From: Orientallactaga sibirica
Lineage: Eukaryota; Chordata; Mammalia; Rodentia; Dipodidae
Assembly: GCA_036365145.1 (NCBI GenBank)
Contig: JAEOAD010000013.1
Span: 43,155,001-43,219,000, forward strand
Length of the DNA: 64,000 bases
Direction of reading: 5' to 3'
Shown here: positions 1-11,549 of the stretch, one piece after another
Numbering within the stretch: position 1 is the stretch's first letter
How the letters are laid out: every line of letters begins with the position of its first letter
Notes under the pieces: generated by a model
Told to the model about the DNA's origin: nothing
Database searches by the model: none
The model's input: the letters and a program-made list of their open reading frames with translations, nothing else
Program-made: the position numbers and the translations under genes

Positions 1-360
1 CATTTTCTTTCCTTCTTTAGCATGCAGATTATGCTTCTTTTTAAACAGTTTTTAGGGGTAAACTGTGTTGTAAATAGATGTGCTGCCATAAGTTTTGTGG
101 TTCTACTTACAGAATTTCCTGTAATTTTAGGGGCTTTTGGATTTGGAAACATTGAATAATGTTAACTTCAACTTAAAATCGCCAACTGTATTGTCTTCTA
201 ACAAGAGAGCAAGGCCTTTCTCTAGTTTGGAAAGTCCTATGTGGCATTTCCTTTCAATAAAAGGGTGCTTTATCAACATTGAAAGTCTATTGGTATCATA
301 GCTAAATCTTCTGGGTAACCTGAAGTTCCCGAAAGAACTTCACTTGGTGCTGTGTTTGTG

Positions 361-361
<1 letters not shown>

Positions 362-391
<30 letters not shown>
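362..391. repeat. (TG)n microsatellite
   Basis: About 13 TG units, lying at the edge of the ID-like insertion inside the Tigger remnant. Confidence 0.95.
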
Positions 392-402
392 ACATACATG
401 TG

Positions 403-475
403 CTGGGGTTAAGACCCAGGCTTTCATGTATCCCAAGTAGGCACTCTGCCACAGAGCTGCAACCTCAATTTGAGT
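403..475 (-). mobile_element. Old ID-like SINE
   Basis: Antisense match to the ID-type core (GGTT..GACCCAGG....GCACTCTGCCACAGAGCTGCA), strongly diverged. It is inserted in the Tigger remnant. Confidence 0.6.
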
Positions 476-1542
476 TTGTATTTTTTATGATGGAGATGGC
501 TTCTTGCCTTAATTTTCATGAACCAACCTCTGCTAGCTTCAAACTCTTCTACAACTTCTTTGCCTCTTACCCACAGTTAGAGTCTTGCTCTGGAATAAGG
601 TTTATTGTGAGATGGGAGTATTCCCTTGAAGCTCAGCCTGCTGAAATTGAGGTTAGAAGGTGAAAAAGTGAATTTAAAAAGAGGATGTTATGCCTAGTTT
701 GATTTTCTACCACTATAACTCATATATATGGAGTGGTACTTTAATTTCTTCAAGAACTTTACCTTTGTGTTTACAATCTGGATAACTATGCCCCAAGAGA
801 ACTAGCTTTTGGCCTGTCTCAACTTGCAACATTCCTTCCTTGTACTTGATTTAAAGTGAAAGATGTGTGATTCTTCCTCTCATTTCAGTCATTAGCACTG
901 TTGGGTTATAGCTTGCCTAATTTCAATATTATTTTCTTAGGTAACAGTGAGGACCCAAGGAGAGGAAGAGACACAAGAACAGCTAGCCTGAAGCAGCACA
1001 CACACAATTATCAGTTCAGTTCAATCTTTCTTAGGCACATTCATGGCATGTCAAGATATTTATAACAATGATGTCGAAGAATTGCAAACCAGAAACTGCC
1101 ATAAAATATTTAGTGAGTGAAAATAAAGTTTGAAAAATGATAAAACTTACCAAAATTTGACACAAAGACATGATGTTTGTACATGTTATTGAATACATGC
1201 CCTAATAGACTTGCTCAGTGTAGGGTTGCCACAAACCAACTCGTAAGAAGCACAGTATCTGCACAGTGCAATAGAACAAAGCACAGAAGCTGAGGTGGGC
1301 TTCACTGAAAGTATACTACAGCAAAATGATTCTCACCGCACCCTCTGGTCCTGGTCCTTTGTGTCATTACTGTCATTTGTTTCACACATATATATATCTA
1401 CTTACATGTGTGTGGACTTATGCATAATTAAACATATAGATATGGGCATGCACATAGGTCCCTACATAAGAAAATATCAAATACACTATTAATATCATTT
1501 ATTTGAGAAAGCTATTGTCTGAGGATCAATTAATAAGAAAAA

Positions 1543-1830
1543 CAGCCTGGCATCATTGCTCAAACCTGTAATCCCAGCAATCAGGAGGCTGAGGCAAAAG
1601 TATTGCTTGTATTCCAGGCTAGCCTAGACCACAGAATGTCTCAAAACATTTTTAAAAAAGAACAAAGCTGTGTGTGGTGGTGCACACCTTTAATCCCAAC
1701 ACTTGGGAGGCCCAGGTAGGAGGACTGCTGTGAGTTTGAGGCCACCCTGAGACTACATAGTTAATTCCAGGTCATCCTGGACCAGAGTGAAACCCTACCT
1801 CGAAAAACAAACAAACAAACAAACAAAAAA
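1543..1830 (+). mobile_element. Two B1 SINEs in tandem
   Basis: 1543-1650 is an old diverged B1. 1668-1830 is a younger full-length B1 with an (AAAC)n tail. Confidence 0.85.
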
Positions 1831-1849
1831 AGAACAGTCTGTGTTGGGG

Positions 1850-1925
1850 GAGGCAGTTGCTGTGGAAAACCACAGGTGCATGTTTTAGGCAGGCACTCTT
1901 CTGCTAAGCTGCATCCCCAGACCAA
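1850..1925 (-). mobile_element. Old ID-like SINE
   Basis: Antisense ID-like core ending GCTAAGCTGCATCCCCAGACC. Confidence 0.5.
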
Positions 1926-2009
1926 CAATGTCTTTGAACATTTCTTGCAAAGCAGGTATACTGGCAAAATTTTCTTCAATTTTCATTTGAGAAAGGCCTT
2001 ATTCCTTCT

Positions 2010-2040
2010 TCTTTTTTTTTTTTTTTAATTTGAGATAGAC

Positions 2041-2085
<45 letters not shown>

Positions 2086-2266
2086 CACACCAGCAGTCTC
2101 TCAGTTGCTGTGAATGAACTCCAGACACATGCGCCCCCTTGTGGGCAAGCATTGCGCCCTTGCATCACTTTTTGCATCTGGCTAAAAGTGGGACCTGGAG
2201 AATCAAACGGGCATTCTTTGGCTTTGCAGGCAGGCCCCTTAACTGATAGGCCATCTCTCCAGCCCT
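2010..2266 (-). mobile_element. B2L-C SINE with (GA)n expansion
   Basis: Antisense long form with the GCGCCCTTGCATCAC block and 5' end CCATCTCTCCAGCCC. Its CT-rich segment has expanded to a (GA)n run at 2046-2083. Confidence 0.85.
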
Positions 2267-2274
2267 TCTCCTTC

Positions 2275-2432
2275 TTCTTCTTTTTTTTTTTTTTCAAGGT
2301 AGGGTCTCATTCTAGCCCAGGCTGACCTGGAATTCACTCTGTATTCTCAGGGTGGCCTCGAACTTATGGTGATCCTCCTACCTCTGCCTCCCGAGTGCTG
2401 GGATTAAAGGCATGCACCACCACGCCTGGCTT
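2275..2432 (-). mobile_element. B1 SINE
   Basis: Full-length antisense B1 with a T-rich leader (its A tail), ending CACGCCTGGC. Confidence 0.9.
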
Positions 2433-2523
2433 CATTTTTTAAGATAATATTAAAAGGTACAGTATTCTAGGTTGATGAGGTTTCTTTTTCTTTCGGCACT
2501 TTAAATATTTCACTTCACTTCTT

Positions 2524-2736
2524 TTTTATAAACTTTAAAAATTTTATTTGTTTTATTTTTATGAGAGAACAAATTGGCATGCAAACTCCAGATGCATGCC
2601 CCATCTTGTGTGCATGTGTGACCTTGCATGCTTGTGTCACCTTGTACGTCTGGTTTATGTGGAACCTGGAGAGTTGAACCTGGGTCCTTTGGCTTTGCAG
2701 GCAAGCACCTTAACCATTAAACCATCTCTCTAGCCC
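2524..2736 (-). mobile_element. B2L-D SINE with perfect 14-bp TSD
   Basis: Antisense long form carrying TGTGTGCATGTGTGACCTTG. It is flanked by identical direct repeats TCACTTCACTTCTT at 2510-2523 and 2737-2750, a textbook target-site duplication. Confidence 0.92.
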
Positions 2737-2790
2737 TCACTTCACTTCTTGCTCATATGGTGTTTGCAGAAAAGTCAGATGCCAGTCTCA

Positions 2791-2962
2791 TTTTTTTTTT
2801 TTTTTTTTTTTTTTTTTTGGTTTTCCGAGGTAGGGTCTCACTCTGGCTCAGGCTGACCTGGAATCCACTATGAGGTCTCAGGGTGGCCTCGAACTCTCAG
2901 CAATCCTCCTACCTCTGCCTCCCGAGTGCTGGGATTAAAGGCGTGCGCCACCACGCCCGGTT
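2791..2962 (-). mobile_element. B1 SINE
   Basis: Full-length, little-diverged antisense B1 with a T leader of about 28 bases. Confidence 0.92.
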
Positions 2963-3019
2963 CATCTTTTTTTTTTTTTATCTACAAGTAATGTTCCCCT
3001 GACACTCTGGCTACTTTTC

Positions 3020-3490
3020 TGATTTATTTTTATTTTATTTTATTTATTATTTATTTATTTATTTATTTTTATTTATCTTATCCTGATTTTACATTCATAA
3101 TATTGGTTCCATTGTCCTCCTCCCTGTCCTCCCTCTTTCAAAGAGACCCTCATCAATGGGGAATGTGGATCATGCATTGTGAGGTTAGTCAAGAGTTCTG
3201 GGGGGTAGACCCCAGTCTCTGTGCATAGTGCCCCAACTTGTGACTCTAATAATCTTTCCACCCCCTCTTCTGCGAGTTTCCCTGAGCCACATTGGGGTCA
3301 TTTTAGTTCTGTTTCAGTGATGAGGTTTTGGGAGCCTCTATGTCTCTGGATATCTGGCTTAGTTGGAGTTGGATGTTCTCTGTGTTTATCTCCTTCAGCC
3401 TTTTTCTGGTGTCGTGATCGCCATGAACGCTGTATCCTTGCCCTTCCCCTGCATTGTTCTATGGTTTCAGCTGGGGCCCTAGTGAGATGT
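3020..3490 (-). mobile_element. Retroposon 3' fragment, probably L1 3'UTR, antisense
   Basis: It starts with an A-rich tail read in antisense ((TTTA)n, 3030-3075) and continues as non-SINE sequence to the next B1. This is the layout of a 5'-truncated L1 insertion. The read-through frame at 3221-3499 shows no recognisable protein. The L1 assignment is from memory and is moderate. Confidence 0.5.
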
Positions 3491-3494
3491 TTAT

Positions 3495-3657
3495 TTTAAT
3501 TTTTTGAGGTAGGGCCTCACTCAGGTCCAGGCTGATCTGGAATTCACTCCATAGTTCCAGGCTCAAACTCAAACCATTCTCCTACCTCTGCCTCCCAAGT
3601 GCTGCTTGATTTCTTTCTTTCTTTTTTTCATTTATTTCTTTTTTTTCTGATTTCTAT

Positions 3658-3688
<31 letters not shown>

Positions 3689-4053
3689 TTCATTTATTTA
3701 TTTATTTATTTATTTATTTATTTTGGTTTTTCCAGATAGGGTCTCACTCTGGCTCAGGCTGACCTGGAATTCACTATGTAGTCTCAGCGTGGCCTTGAAC
3801 TCTCGGCGCTCCTCCTACCTCTGCCTCCCAACTGCTGGGATTAAAGGCGTGCGCCACCACACCCGGCCTATTTATTTATTTGTTAGAGACAGAGAGGGGG
3901 GGAAAGAGAGAGAAAGGGAGAATAGGCATGCCAGGGCCTTTGGTCACTGCTCATGAACTCCAGACACATGTACCACCATGTGCATCTGGCTTATGTGGGA
4001 TCTGGAGAATTGAACCTGGGTCCTTAGGCTTCATAGGCAAGCTCCTGACCCCA
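3495..4053 (-). mobile_element. Cluster: B1, (TTTA)n, B1, B2L, all antisense
   Basis: 3495-3604 truncated B1; 3655-3722 (TTTA)n; 3723-3868 B1; 3869-4053 B2L, whose 5' end is eroded. Confidence 0.85.
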
Positions 4054-4967
4054 CACTCAAACTAGAAATTGGGAGATCCCATGCTGGCTCCTGCCCTTCC
4101 CTGACGGGATGGCACCTTAGATAACCAGGTCACAAAGATAGTCTGGACTGTTGATGGCTTGGCTGTGTCTGAAAATTGGCCATGAGTTTCCATATCTGTC
4201 TGGTTAGACTTTGAGCAATAAGAATTCACAGCAAGGAGGTGAGTTACAAAGCACTTGCCAGCTGCTGTCGGTGGTTAGGTTTGGTTTGCAGAGCCCAGCC
4301 TTACAAATGCACTAGGGCTAGAGAACCAAGTTTGGGCAACACTTTTCTGTGCTTATTTGAAATGTTGCTCAACATATGGGATTTGTTTAAACACAAGATT
4401 TGCTAATCCAACAAAAGTACAGTTGTTTTAAGTTACTGTAAATCACTTTTTAACAATGGAAAACAATGCTTTCCACTTTTATTGTCTGGAATAACCAGCA
4501 CTATTGTACATGCACATGTATGTAGATGCACGCAGCATATGGCCAGTTCACATTCAGGGTCCTCCAGCTCTACAACAGAGACTAGGTAGATACGTTCTCT
4601 ACAAAAAAGGGAAGCTCTTAAAATGGACAAGCATAGTCCAGTTACACTTGGAAGCATAAACAGTCCTCACCTTAATCAGTGGTCCCTGGTCTTAAAGGAA
4701 GTAACACACCTGTAGCAGCAGAAGGTGTCTGAGCTAAGGGTGTTCAGAGGCGATTGAGTAATTTGATCAGTTTCTCACTGTTCTGCCAAGTTGATAATTG
4801 TTAGTTTTTAGAACACATTCAAGTGGGGGGGATTAGAATGTACAAATATTTAATCATATCACACACATATCTTTTACTTAGATGATCAGTTCCTTCGTCA
4901 CAAACATATCCACTTTTCCATGTGCATTATAAAAATAAAACTATGGCTTGTTTAAAGTGCCATTTAT
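4054..4967. other. Unique intronic sequence
   Basis: About 0.9 kb without a recognised SINE. I see no splice-flanked open frame. The longest ORF (4433-4657, minus strand) has no recognisable domain. Confidence 0.5.
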
Positions 4968-4982
4968 AAAGTTGCTTTTTTA

Positions 4983-5120
4983 TTTTTTTCATTTTTTTTT
5001 TGCTTTGTTTTTTCGAGGAAGGATCTCACTCTAGCTCAGGCTGGCCTTGAACTCACAGCAATCCTCTTACCTCTGCCTCCCGAGTGCTGGGATTAAAGGC
5101 ATGCACCACCACACCCGGCT
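4983..5120 (-). mobile_element. B1 SINE with 15-bp TSD
   Basis: Antisense B1 flanked by AAAGTTGCTTTTTTA at 4968-4982 and 5121-5135. Confidence 0.9.
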
Positions 5121-5340
5121 AAAGTTGCTTTTTTAATTGGCCAGAAAGACCCAATTTTATCCATGGCAAGAAGTGAGCAGAACTGGTGATTGAATGCTGA
5201 CATATTACAACAAAAACAAAAACCCCATTATTTAACCATTTTTAAATAAATATAAAAAATTATTCCTAAAGAAACCACCTGCATAACAATATAGGTTGTA
5301 ACCTGCACTCAACAGCTGAAGTACAATTGCGAGGATTGAT

Positions 5341-5570
5341 TGATTGATTGATTGATTTGATTTATTTATTTATTTATTTATTTATTTATTAGAGACAGAG
5401 AGAGGGAGGGAGGGGAGAGAGAGAGTAAGAATGGGTGTGCCAGGGCCTCTAGCCACTGCAAATGAACTCCAGACCATGTACATCTGGCTTACGTGGGACC
5501 TGGAGAATTGAACTGGGATCCTTAGGCTTTGCAGGCAAGTGCCTTAACCACTAAGCCATCTCTCCAGCCC
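5341..5570 (-). mobile_element. B2L SINE with (TTGA)n/(TTTA)n tail
   Basis: Antisense B2L. Its A-rich tail has become a (TTGA)n then (TTTA)n tract at 5338-5390. Confidence 0.88.
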
Positions 5571-5744
5571 TTATTTATTTCTTTATATTTGTAAGAGTCT
5601 CAAGGCTCTCTACTCATCTTCCTCTTGCCCCCCTCAAAACAGACCAGAGACTCTGGAACTACATCTTGTTATGGTCATGGAGAATTTTGAAGAGAGTTGT
5701 CTTTCCCCTTTCCTGTATACTCAAACTAGCCTGATGGCCAAGGC

Positions 5745-6041
5745 TAGGTTCCCCAGTACCTATGTAAAGCCAGATGCACAAAGTAGTGCCTGCCCCTGTA
5801 GTTAATTTTTAGTGGCAGGAGACCCTGGTATGCCCACACTCATTCTTTCTCTGTCTCTGTCTCTGTAAGTAATTTTTTTTGTTTGTTTTTGTTTTTCAAG
5901 GTAGGGTCTCACTCTGGTCTAGGCTGGCTGACTTGGAATTAACTATGTAGTTTCAAGGTGGCCTCGAACTCATGGTGATCCTCCTACCTCTGCCTCCCAA
6001 GTGCTGGGATTATAAAGGCATGCGCCACCACGCCCGGCTTA
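5745..6041. mobile_element. 5'-truncated B2L (+) followed by B1 (-)
   Basis: 5745-5871 is the 3' two-thirds of a B2L in sense. 5875-6041 is a full antisense B1. Confidence 0.82.
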
Positions 6042-6667
6042 AATATTTTTTTAATAATAAAATAACCTCAGCAGGTTATGCTCAGGTTAGCTAGTTTCAT
6101 CTGAAGTCAGACCTTCATCATGGTTCCTTTCTCAACCATGTACCTGACAGGATTTTTCTCTAATATTCACGGTGAGGACCTATTAGAGCCCTTAGAGGTG
6201 AAAGTCACAGAAGTGTGGCGGGGTCCTTGGGACTGGGTCCTTCCTTGTGGACTTCTTAATTCTCAGGCTTTTGCACTACTACCTCCAGCTGGTCACAATT
6301 ACAGTTTAGATTTTCTTATCCTAGCACTGTTTCCTATGAAGTCTTCTGCCCCTACAAAGCTGTGACTCTCTGGAAGGCACTCTGCTCACCACTATACCAC
6401 CAACGCTATGTTTGTGATTCTTTGTGTATGCCCCTCTATCTTTCCAGTTGGGGGCAGCCATAGACCATATGACCTACTTCTGTTGAGGACCTAAAAGACC
6501 TGTTGATTTTAAAATTTGTTATCTTTTTACATGTTGAAGATAAAGAAGTAACTTCTAACTTTACTATAAGTAAGACTGAAATTGGAAGTCTTCACTCTGT
6601 CTTCAAGATAATACCCCTACTTTTCTTCTCTTTATTTTTTGTACATACACACACACAAACTGAGAAT
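6042..6667. other. Unique intronic sequence
   Basis: About 0.6 kb, nothing recognised. The ORF at 6120-6365 lacks splice context and any known motif. Confidence 0.5.
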
Positions 6668-6820
6668 GTTTTTTTTTTTTTGTTTTGAGGTAGGATCTCT
6701 TTCTAGCCTAGGCTGACCTGGAACCCATTCTATAGTTCCACACTGGCCTCAATCTCACGATTCTTCTACCTCTGCCTCCTGAGCGCTGAGATTACAAGTG
6801 TGTGTCAACACACCTGGCTT
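6668..6820 (-). mobile_element. B1 SINE, diverged
   Basis: Antisense B1 with several substitutions, ending CACACCTGGC. Confidence 0.85.
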
Positions 6821-6834
6821 ACTACTTTAATACA

Positions 6835-7045
6835 TGAACATATTATAATTTGATCATATTCCATCCCATTATTCGCTTTTGTCTGCTCTTCCCCACCCCC
6901 ATCCCATAGAGGACCCTCCTCTTTCTGAGTAGTTCTCCTCTTTTGTTGTTTGGTTCCTTTTGTCCTCCATTTATTTTCCTTTTAATATAGGAATGGGGGA
7001 TAATTTTGAATCACCTTCATGTAAACTACAGAATGGTGAGGACAT
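6835..7045 (-). mobile_element. Old L1 3'UTR fragment, antisense (tentative)
   Basis: TTTGATCATATTCCATCCCATTAT resembles the stretch at 52545-52595 and the rodent L1 3'UTR as I remember it. Confidence 0.45.
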
Positions 7046-7062
7046 TATTAAAAATAATTTGT

Positions 7063-7589
7063 GTGGACTAGAGAGATGGCTTAGCAGTTATGGTGCTTAC
7101 CTATGAAGCCAAAGGACCCAGGTTTGATTCCCCAGGACCCATGGAAGCCAGATGCACAAGGTGGTGCATGCATCTGGAGTTTGATTGCAGTGGCTGAAGG
7201 CCCTGGTGCACTTATTCTCTTTCTCTCTCTCGCTTGCAAATAAAATAATCATTTGCAAGGATGAAGAGATGGCTCAGCAGTTAAGGTACTTGCCTGAAAG
7301 CCTAACAACCTGGGTTTGATTCCTCAGTACCCATGTAAAACCAGATGCACAAAGTGGCGTATGCATCTGGAGTTCTGTTTGCAGTGGCTGGAGGCCCTGT
7401 AGTGCCCATTCTCTCTGACTCTCTCTGCTTACAAATAAATTATATATATATGTTTTTCAAGGTATGGTCTCACTCTAGCCCAGGTTGTCCTAGAATTCAC
7501 TATGTAGTCTCAGTCTGGCCTTGAACTCACTGTGATCCTTCTACCTTTTCAAGTGCCTGGATTAAAGGCATGTGCCACCACACCCAGCT
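7063..7589. mobile_element. Cluster: B2L (+), B2L (+), B1 (-)
   Basis: 7063-7250 B2L sense; 7257-7446 B2L sense; 7451-7589 B1 antisense. Confidence 0.88.
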
Positions 7590-7737
7590 AAATAAAATAT
7601 TTTTCTTAAATCATTTGCCATAGAACCAGATGATATAAGCAGAGATCTATACATGATTTCAGAGTGGTTTTAAAACTATTTTGTTATGTTTTAAAATGCC
7701 TCTACTGGTTAATGATATCTAAAAGAGTAACACCAAA

Positions 7738-7738
7738 A

Positions 7739-7773
<35 letters not shown>

Positions 7774-7774
7774 A
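7738..7774. repeat. (AAAT)n
   Basis: Flanked by AGAGTAACACCAAAA copies at 7723 and 7775, so the repeat looks like part of a small tandem duplication. Confidence 0.85.
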
Positions 7775-7837
7775 AGAGTAACACCAAAAGTTTATTCCTT
7801 TGGCTTAAAGTTTTGTCCTTGTTAAAATGTAAATATT

Positions 7838-8651
7838 GGGCTGGAGACTTGATTTAGTGGTTAAGGCATTTGCCTGTGAAGCCGAAGGACCCCCATTCAA
7901 TACCCACTTAAGCCAGATGCATAAGGTGGCACATGTGTCTGTAATTTGTTTGCAGTGGTTGGAGACCCTGGCATGCCCATTTATTCTCTCTCTCTCAAAT
8001 AAATAAAATACTCAAATAAATAAATAAATAAATAAGCCAAGAATGGTGGCACACATCTTTAATCCCAACACTCAGGAGGCTGAGGTAAGAGGATTGCCAT
8101 GAATTTGAGGCCTTCATGGGCTACAGATTTAGTTCCAGTTCAACCTGGACTAGAGGGAAACACTGTTTCAAACCTCTCCCCCTAAAAAAAATTCAAAGTG
8201 TATAAAAGACCTTGGAGTTGGAGAGATGGCTTAGTGGTTAAGGCATTTGCCTGCAAAGCCAAAGGATCCTGGTTCGATTCTCCAGGACCCACGTAAGCCC
8301 AGGTGCACAAGGGAGTGCATGCATCTGGAGTTCATTGCAGTGGCTGGAGGCCTGGTGTACCTACTCTCTCCCTCTCTCTCTGTCTGCCTCTTTCTCTCAA
8401 ATAAATAAATAAATAAATAAATAGGGGTGGAGGGATGGCTTAGAGGTTGGGGTGTTTGCCTGCAAAGCCAAAGAACCCAGGTTCGATTCCCCAGGACCCA
8501 CGTTAGCCAGATGCACAAGAGGATGCACATATCTGAAGTTCGTTCACAGAGGCTGAGAAGCCCTGGTGCACCCATTCTCTATCTGTCTTCTCTGTGTCTG
8601 TCTCTCTGTGTCACTCTCAAATTAAATATATATTTTTTTAAAAAAAATAAA
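7838..8651 (+). mobile_element. Cluster: B2L, B1, B2L, B2L, all sense
   Basis: 7838-8033 B2L; 8034-8185 B1 (diverged); 8214-8424 B2L; 8425-8651 B2L. The last two abut at the (AAAT)n tail of the first. Confidence 0.88.
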
Positions 8652-8847
8652 AGACCGTAATATAAGTTCTGAGACTTTGAAACTGCTAGAGGAAAAACAT
8701 AGAGAAAACACTTCAAGATATAGTCCTATAATTGCAAGAACTGACAATGAAATTGCATGAACCCGAAATGGTTCTGCACAGCAAAAAAACAGGGAGAGTA
8801 AAGAGATAGCCTGCAGAACTGGAGAAAATCTTTACCACCTATGTATC
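8652..8847 (+). mobile_element. L1 ORF2 fragment, part 1
   Basis: Sense match to the C-terminal half of L1 ORF2 DNA (AACATAGAGAAAACACTTCAAG; CTGCACAGCAAAAAA; GGAGAAAATCTTTACC). It is broken by stops and is split from its continuation at 9792 by an LTR-like element and SINEs. Confidence 0.8.
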
Positions 8848-9150
8848 TGTGATGGTTATCTCTATTGTCAACTTGATCGAATCTTGAATCTCTGAGCACA
8901 TCTGTGAGGAAGATTTTGGGTTAGGTAATTGAGGTGGGAAACCCACCCTAACTGTGACTGGCACTAGTCTATGGGCTGAGGTCCTAGATTGAATAAAAAG
9001 GAGAAAGTAAATAGCATTACCATTGGTCTCTCTGCCTTCTGACTAAGGAAGTAATGTGACCAGCTACTTAAAACTCCTGCTGCTAAAACTTCCTCACCAT
9101 GATGGACTGGACCTCAAACCATGAGCCAAATAAACCCTCTATTCCTTCAG
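8848..9150 (+). mobile_element. LTR-like element inside the L1 (part 1)
   Basis: It starts TGTGATGGTTATC and runs to GAGCCAAATAAACCCTC, an LTR-style polyadenylation region. The end of the element appears to lie at about 9729-9785 (TTTCTTTTGTCATTTTTTCATAGCCATG), displaced by SINEs. The exact family is unassigned. Confidence 0.55.
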
Positions 9151-9156
9151 GTTTTT

Positions 9157-9728
9157 GTTGTTGTTGTTTTGTTTTTGAAGCAAGCCCAACAGAGTGGCCT
9201 TTTTTTTTTTTAATGTGTGTGTGAGAGAGAAAATGAGAATTGGCATGCCAGGTGGCTCATATACCTTTAATCCCAGCACTCAGGAGGCAGAGGTAGGAGG
9301 ATCTCCAAAAGTTCAAGTGAATTCCAGGTCAGCCTGAGCTAGAGTAAGATCCTACCTCAAAAAAAAAAAAAAAAAAAAAAATTTTGGCATGCCAGGCCTC
9401 TAGTCACTGCAATCGAACTCGATGGGTGTGTCCCCTTGTGCACGTGTGTAACCTTGCATACTTGTGTCACCTTGTGTGTCTGGCTTATATGGAACCTGGA
9501 GAACCAAACATGGGTCCTTAGGCTTCACAGGCAAGTGCCTTAATGGCTAAGCTATCTCTCCAGCCCTGTTTTTTTTTTTTTTTTTTTTTTTTTTGAGGTA
9601 GGTCTCACTCTAGGACAGGCTGACCTGGAATTGACTATGTAGTCTCAGTATGGCCTCAAACTCACAGCGATCCTTCTACCTCTGCCTCCTGAGTGCTGGG
9701 ACTAAAGGTGTGTACCAGCACATTTGGA
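9157..9728. mobile_element. Nested SINEs: B2L-D (-) carrying a B1 (+), then B1 (-)
   Basis: B2L-D occupies 9157-9239 and 9395-9566, and its tail reads GAAGCAAGCCC in antisense. A B1 lacking its first bases sits at 9251-9383, between TTGGCATGCCA copies at 9240-9250 and 9384-9394. 9568-9728 is an antisense B1. Confidence 0.88.
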
Positions 9729-9791
9729 TTTAGTTTCTTTTGTCATTTTTTCATAGCCATGAGAAAAGTTGTTGTATTAGCATACAACAAC

Positions 9792-10022
9792 TAACAGGGA
9801 ATCTCTCAAATCTATGAAGAACTCAGATGAAATGAAAAAATGAAACACAAAAATCCAATTAATAAATGTGCAAATGAATTGGATATTCTCAAAAGAAAAA
9901 TTAAAAATGACCAACAAATGACAAAATAATCAACATCCTCAGCTATGAGGAAAATGCAAATTAAAACTATATTTGAATTCCATCTCACCCCAGTCAGAAT
10001 GGCTATCATCAACAAAACAAAT
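9792..10022 (+). mobile_element. L1 ORF2 fragment, part 2
   Basis: Continues the L1 interrupted at 8847. ATGAGGAAAATGCAAATTAA and CCCCAGTCAGAATGGCTATC are hallmark ORF2 3' sequences. It is a fossil with stops. Confidence 0.88.
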
Positions 10023-10339
10023 AAGGCTGGGTGTGGTGGCACATGCCTTTAGTCCAAGCACTCAGGAAGCAGAGGTAGAAGGATTGCCGTGAGTTTAAGG
10101 CCAGTCTGAAACTACATAGTAAATTCTAGACCAGCTTGGTCTAGAGCAAGACCCTACCTTGAAAAACCAAAGAAAGAGAGAGAGAGAATGGGCACACCAG
10201 GGCTTCTAGCCACTGCAAATGAACTCCAGACACATGTACCACCTTATGTGTCTGACTTTACATAGGTACTGGGGAATTGAACCTGGGTCCTTAGGCTTTG
10301 CGGGCAAGCATCTTACTGCTAAGCCATCTCTCCAGCCCC
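10023..10339. mobile_element. B1 (+) then B2L (-)
   Basis: 10023-10170 B1 sense; 10171-10339 B2L antisense. Both were inserted in the L1. Confidence 0.88.
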
Positions 10340-10411
10340 GACAATAGAGTTTTATTCAGGCATAAAATAAAATAAAATTATATCATTTACCAGAAAATAA
10401 ATGGAATTGGC
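10340..10411 (+). mobile_element. L1 ORF2 fragment, part 3
   Basis: AGAGTTTTATTCAGGCATAA and ATTATATCATTTACCAG follow the ORF2 order, with a gap relative to part 2. Confidence 0.7.
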
Positions 10412-10572
10412 GATACTGGATTTATCTGAAAATGTTTTCCAGCACACTAGACTGCAGATATGGACTTTGGAAAAGCAAACCACAGTGGTAAAGTGTCCTT
10501 CCAGGAGGCAGAGTTAATGCTCATTCCCAGCATTGAGTTTGAACTGACTTATTTCCAAAGAAAAGAATTTCA

Positions 10573-10938
10573 AGCCGGGTGTGGTGGCACACGCCTTTAA
10601 TCCCAGCACTCAGGAGGCAGAGGTAGGAGGATCACCACGAGTTCAAGGCCACCTTGAGACTACTTAGTGAATTCCAGGTCAGCCTGGACTAGAGTAAAAC
10701 CCTATCTCAGAAACAAAAACAAAAAACCATATAGGGGGCTAGAGAGATGGCCCAGCCCTTAGTCACTTGCTACAAAGCCTGACATCCCAGGTTCGATTTC
10801 CTAGTACCCAAGTAAAGCCACATAAAGATGCACAAGGTGGTGCATGCATCTGGAGTTCCTTTGCAGTGCAGGAGGCCCTGGCATATACATCCATTCTTAT
10901 TCTTCCTCTCACTTACTCTCTCAAACAAATAAATATTT
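10573..10938 (+). mobile_element. B1 then B2L, sense
   Basis: 10573-10728 B1; 10735-10938 B2L with a small insertion after CAGTACCCAAGTAAAGCCA. Confidence 0.88.
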
Positions 10939-10977
10939 AAAAATACACATAATCTGTGGCAACATTAATTGAAATCT

Positions 10978-11344
10978 TGTTTGTTTTTTGTTTGTTTGTT
11001 TGTTTGTTTGTTTTTTAGATAGGGTCTTGCTCTGGCCCAGGCTGACCGGGAATTCACTTATGTAGTCTCAGGGTGGCCTTCAGCTCAGAGATCCTCTTAC
11101 CTTTGCCTCCTGAGTGCTGGGATTAAGGTGTGTGCCACCACGCCCATCTAAACATTTATTTATACGCCCATCTAAACATTTATTTATTTATTTTATTTTG
11201 GGTTTTCCGAGGTAGGGTCTCACTCTAGCTCAGGCTGACCTGAAATTCACTATGTAGTCTCAGGGTGCCCTCAAACTCATGGTGATCCTCCTATCTCTAC
11301 CTCCCAAGTGCTGGGATTAAAGGCATGCACCACCACGCCCAGCT
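10978..11344 (-). mobile_element. Two B1 SINEs, antisense
   Basis: 10978-11150 and 11191-11344. Between them a short sequence, CGCCCATCTAAACATTTATT, is tandemly repeated (11142-11190). Confidence 0.88.
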
Positions 11345-11549
11345 AAATCTTTATTTTTTAAATTTGTCTTTATCACCTATAATTATTCACCCAGAAGAGT
11401 CAGAGATTATTCCTATCTTGTGGAGTCCATATGGCAGAGAAGTAATGATTGAGGGAGAGGAAAAGAGGGAGGAAGGGAAGACTGACTTTGGTTGTTTGTG
11501 CCTATTGTAGTAACCTACAAGTATATAGGTAATTCCAATGACCAAAGGC

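Larger units (their letters stand above)
1..1300 (-). mobile_element. Tigger1-like (pogo/TcMar) DNA transposon remnant, antisense
   Basis: From memory of the Tigger1 consensus, the minus-strand transposon matches along almost the whole stretch. Examples are the transposase region around 150-330 and 485-900, and the terminal part at 1195-1300 with GACTTGCTCAGTGTAGGGTT and the AGTATCTGCACAGTGCAATA motif. The reading frame is broken by many stops and indels, so it is a fossil. It continues off the left edge. A (TG)n tract and an ID-like SINE split it at about 355-480. Confidence 0.8.
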
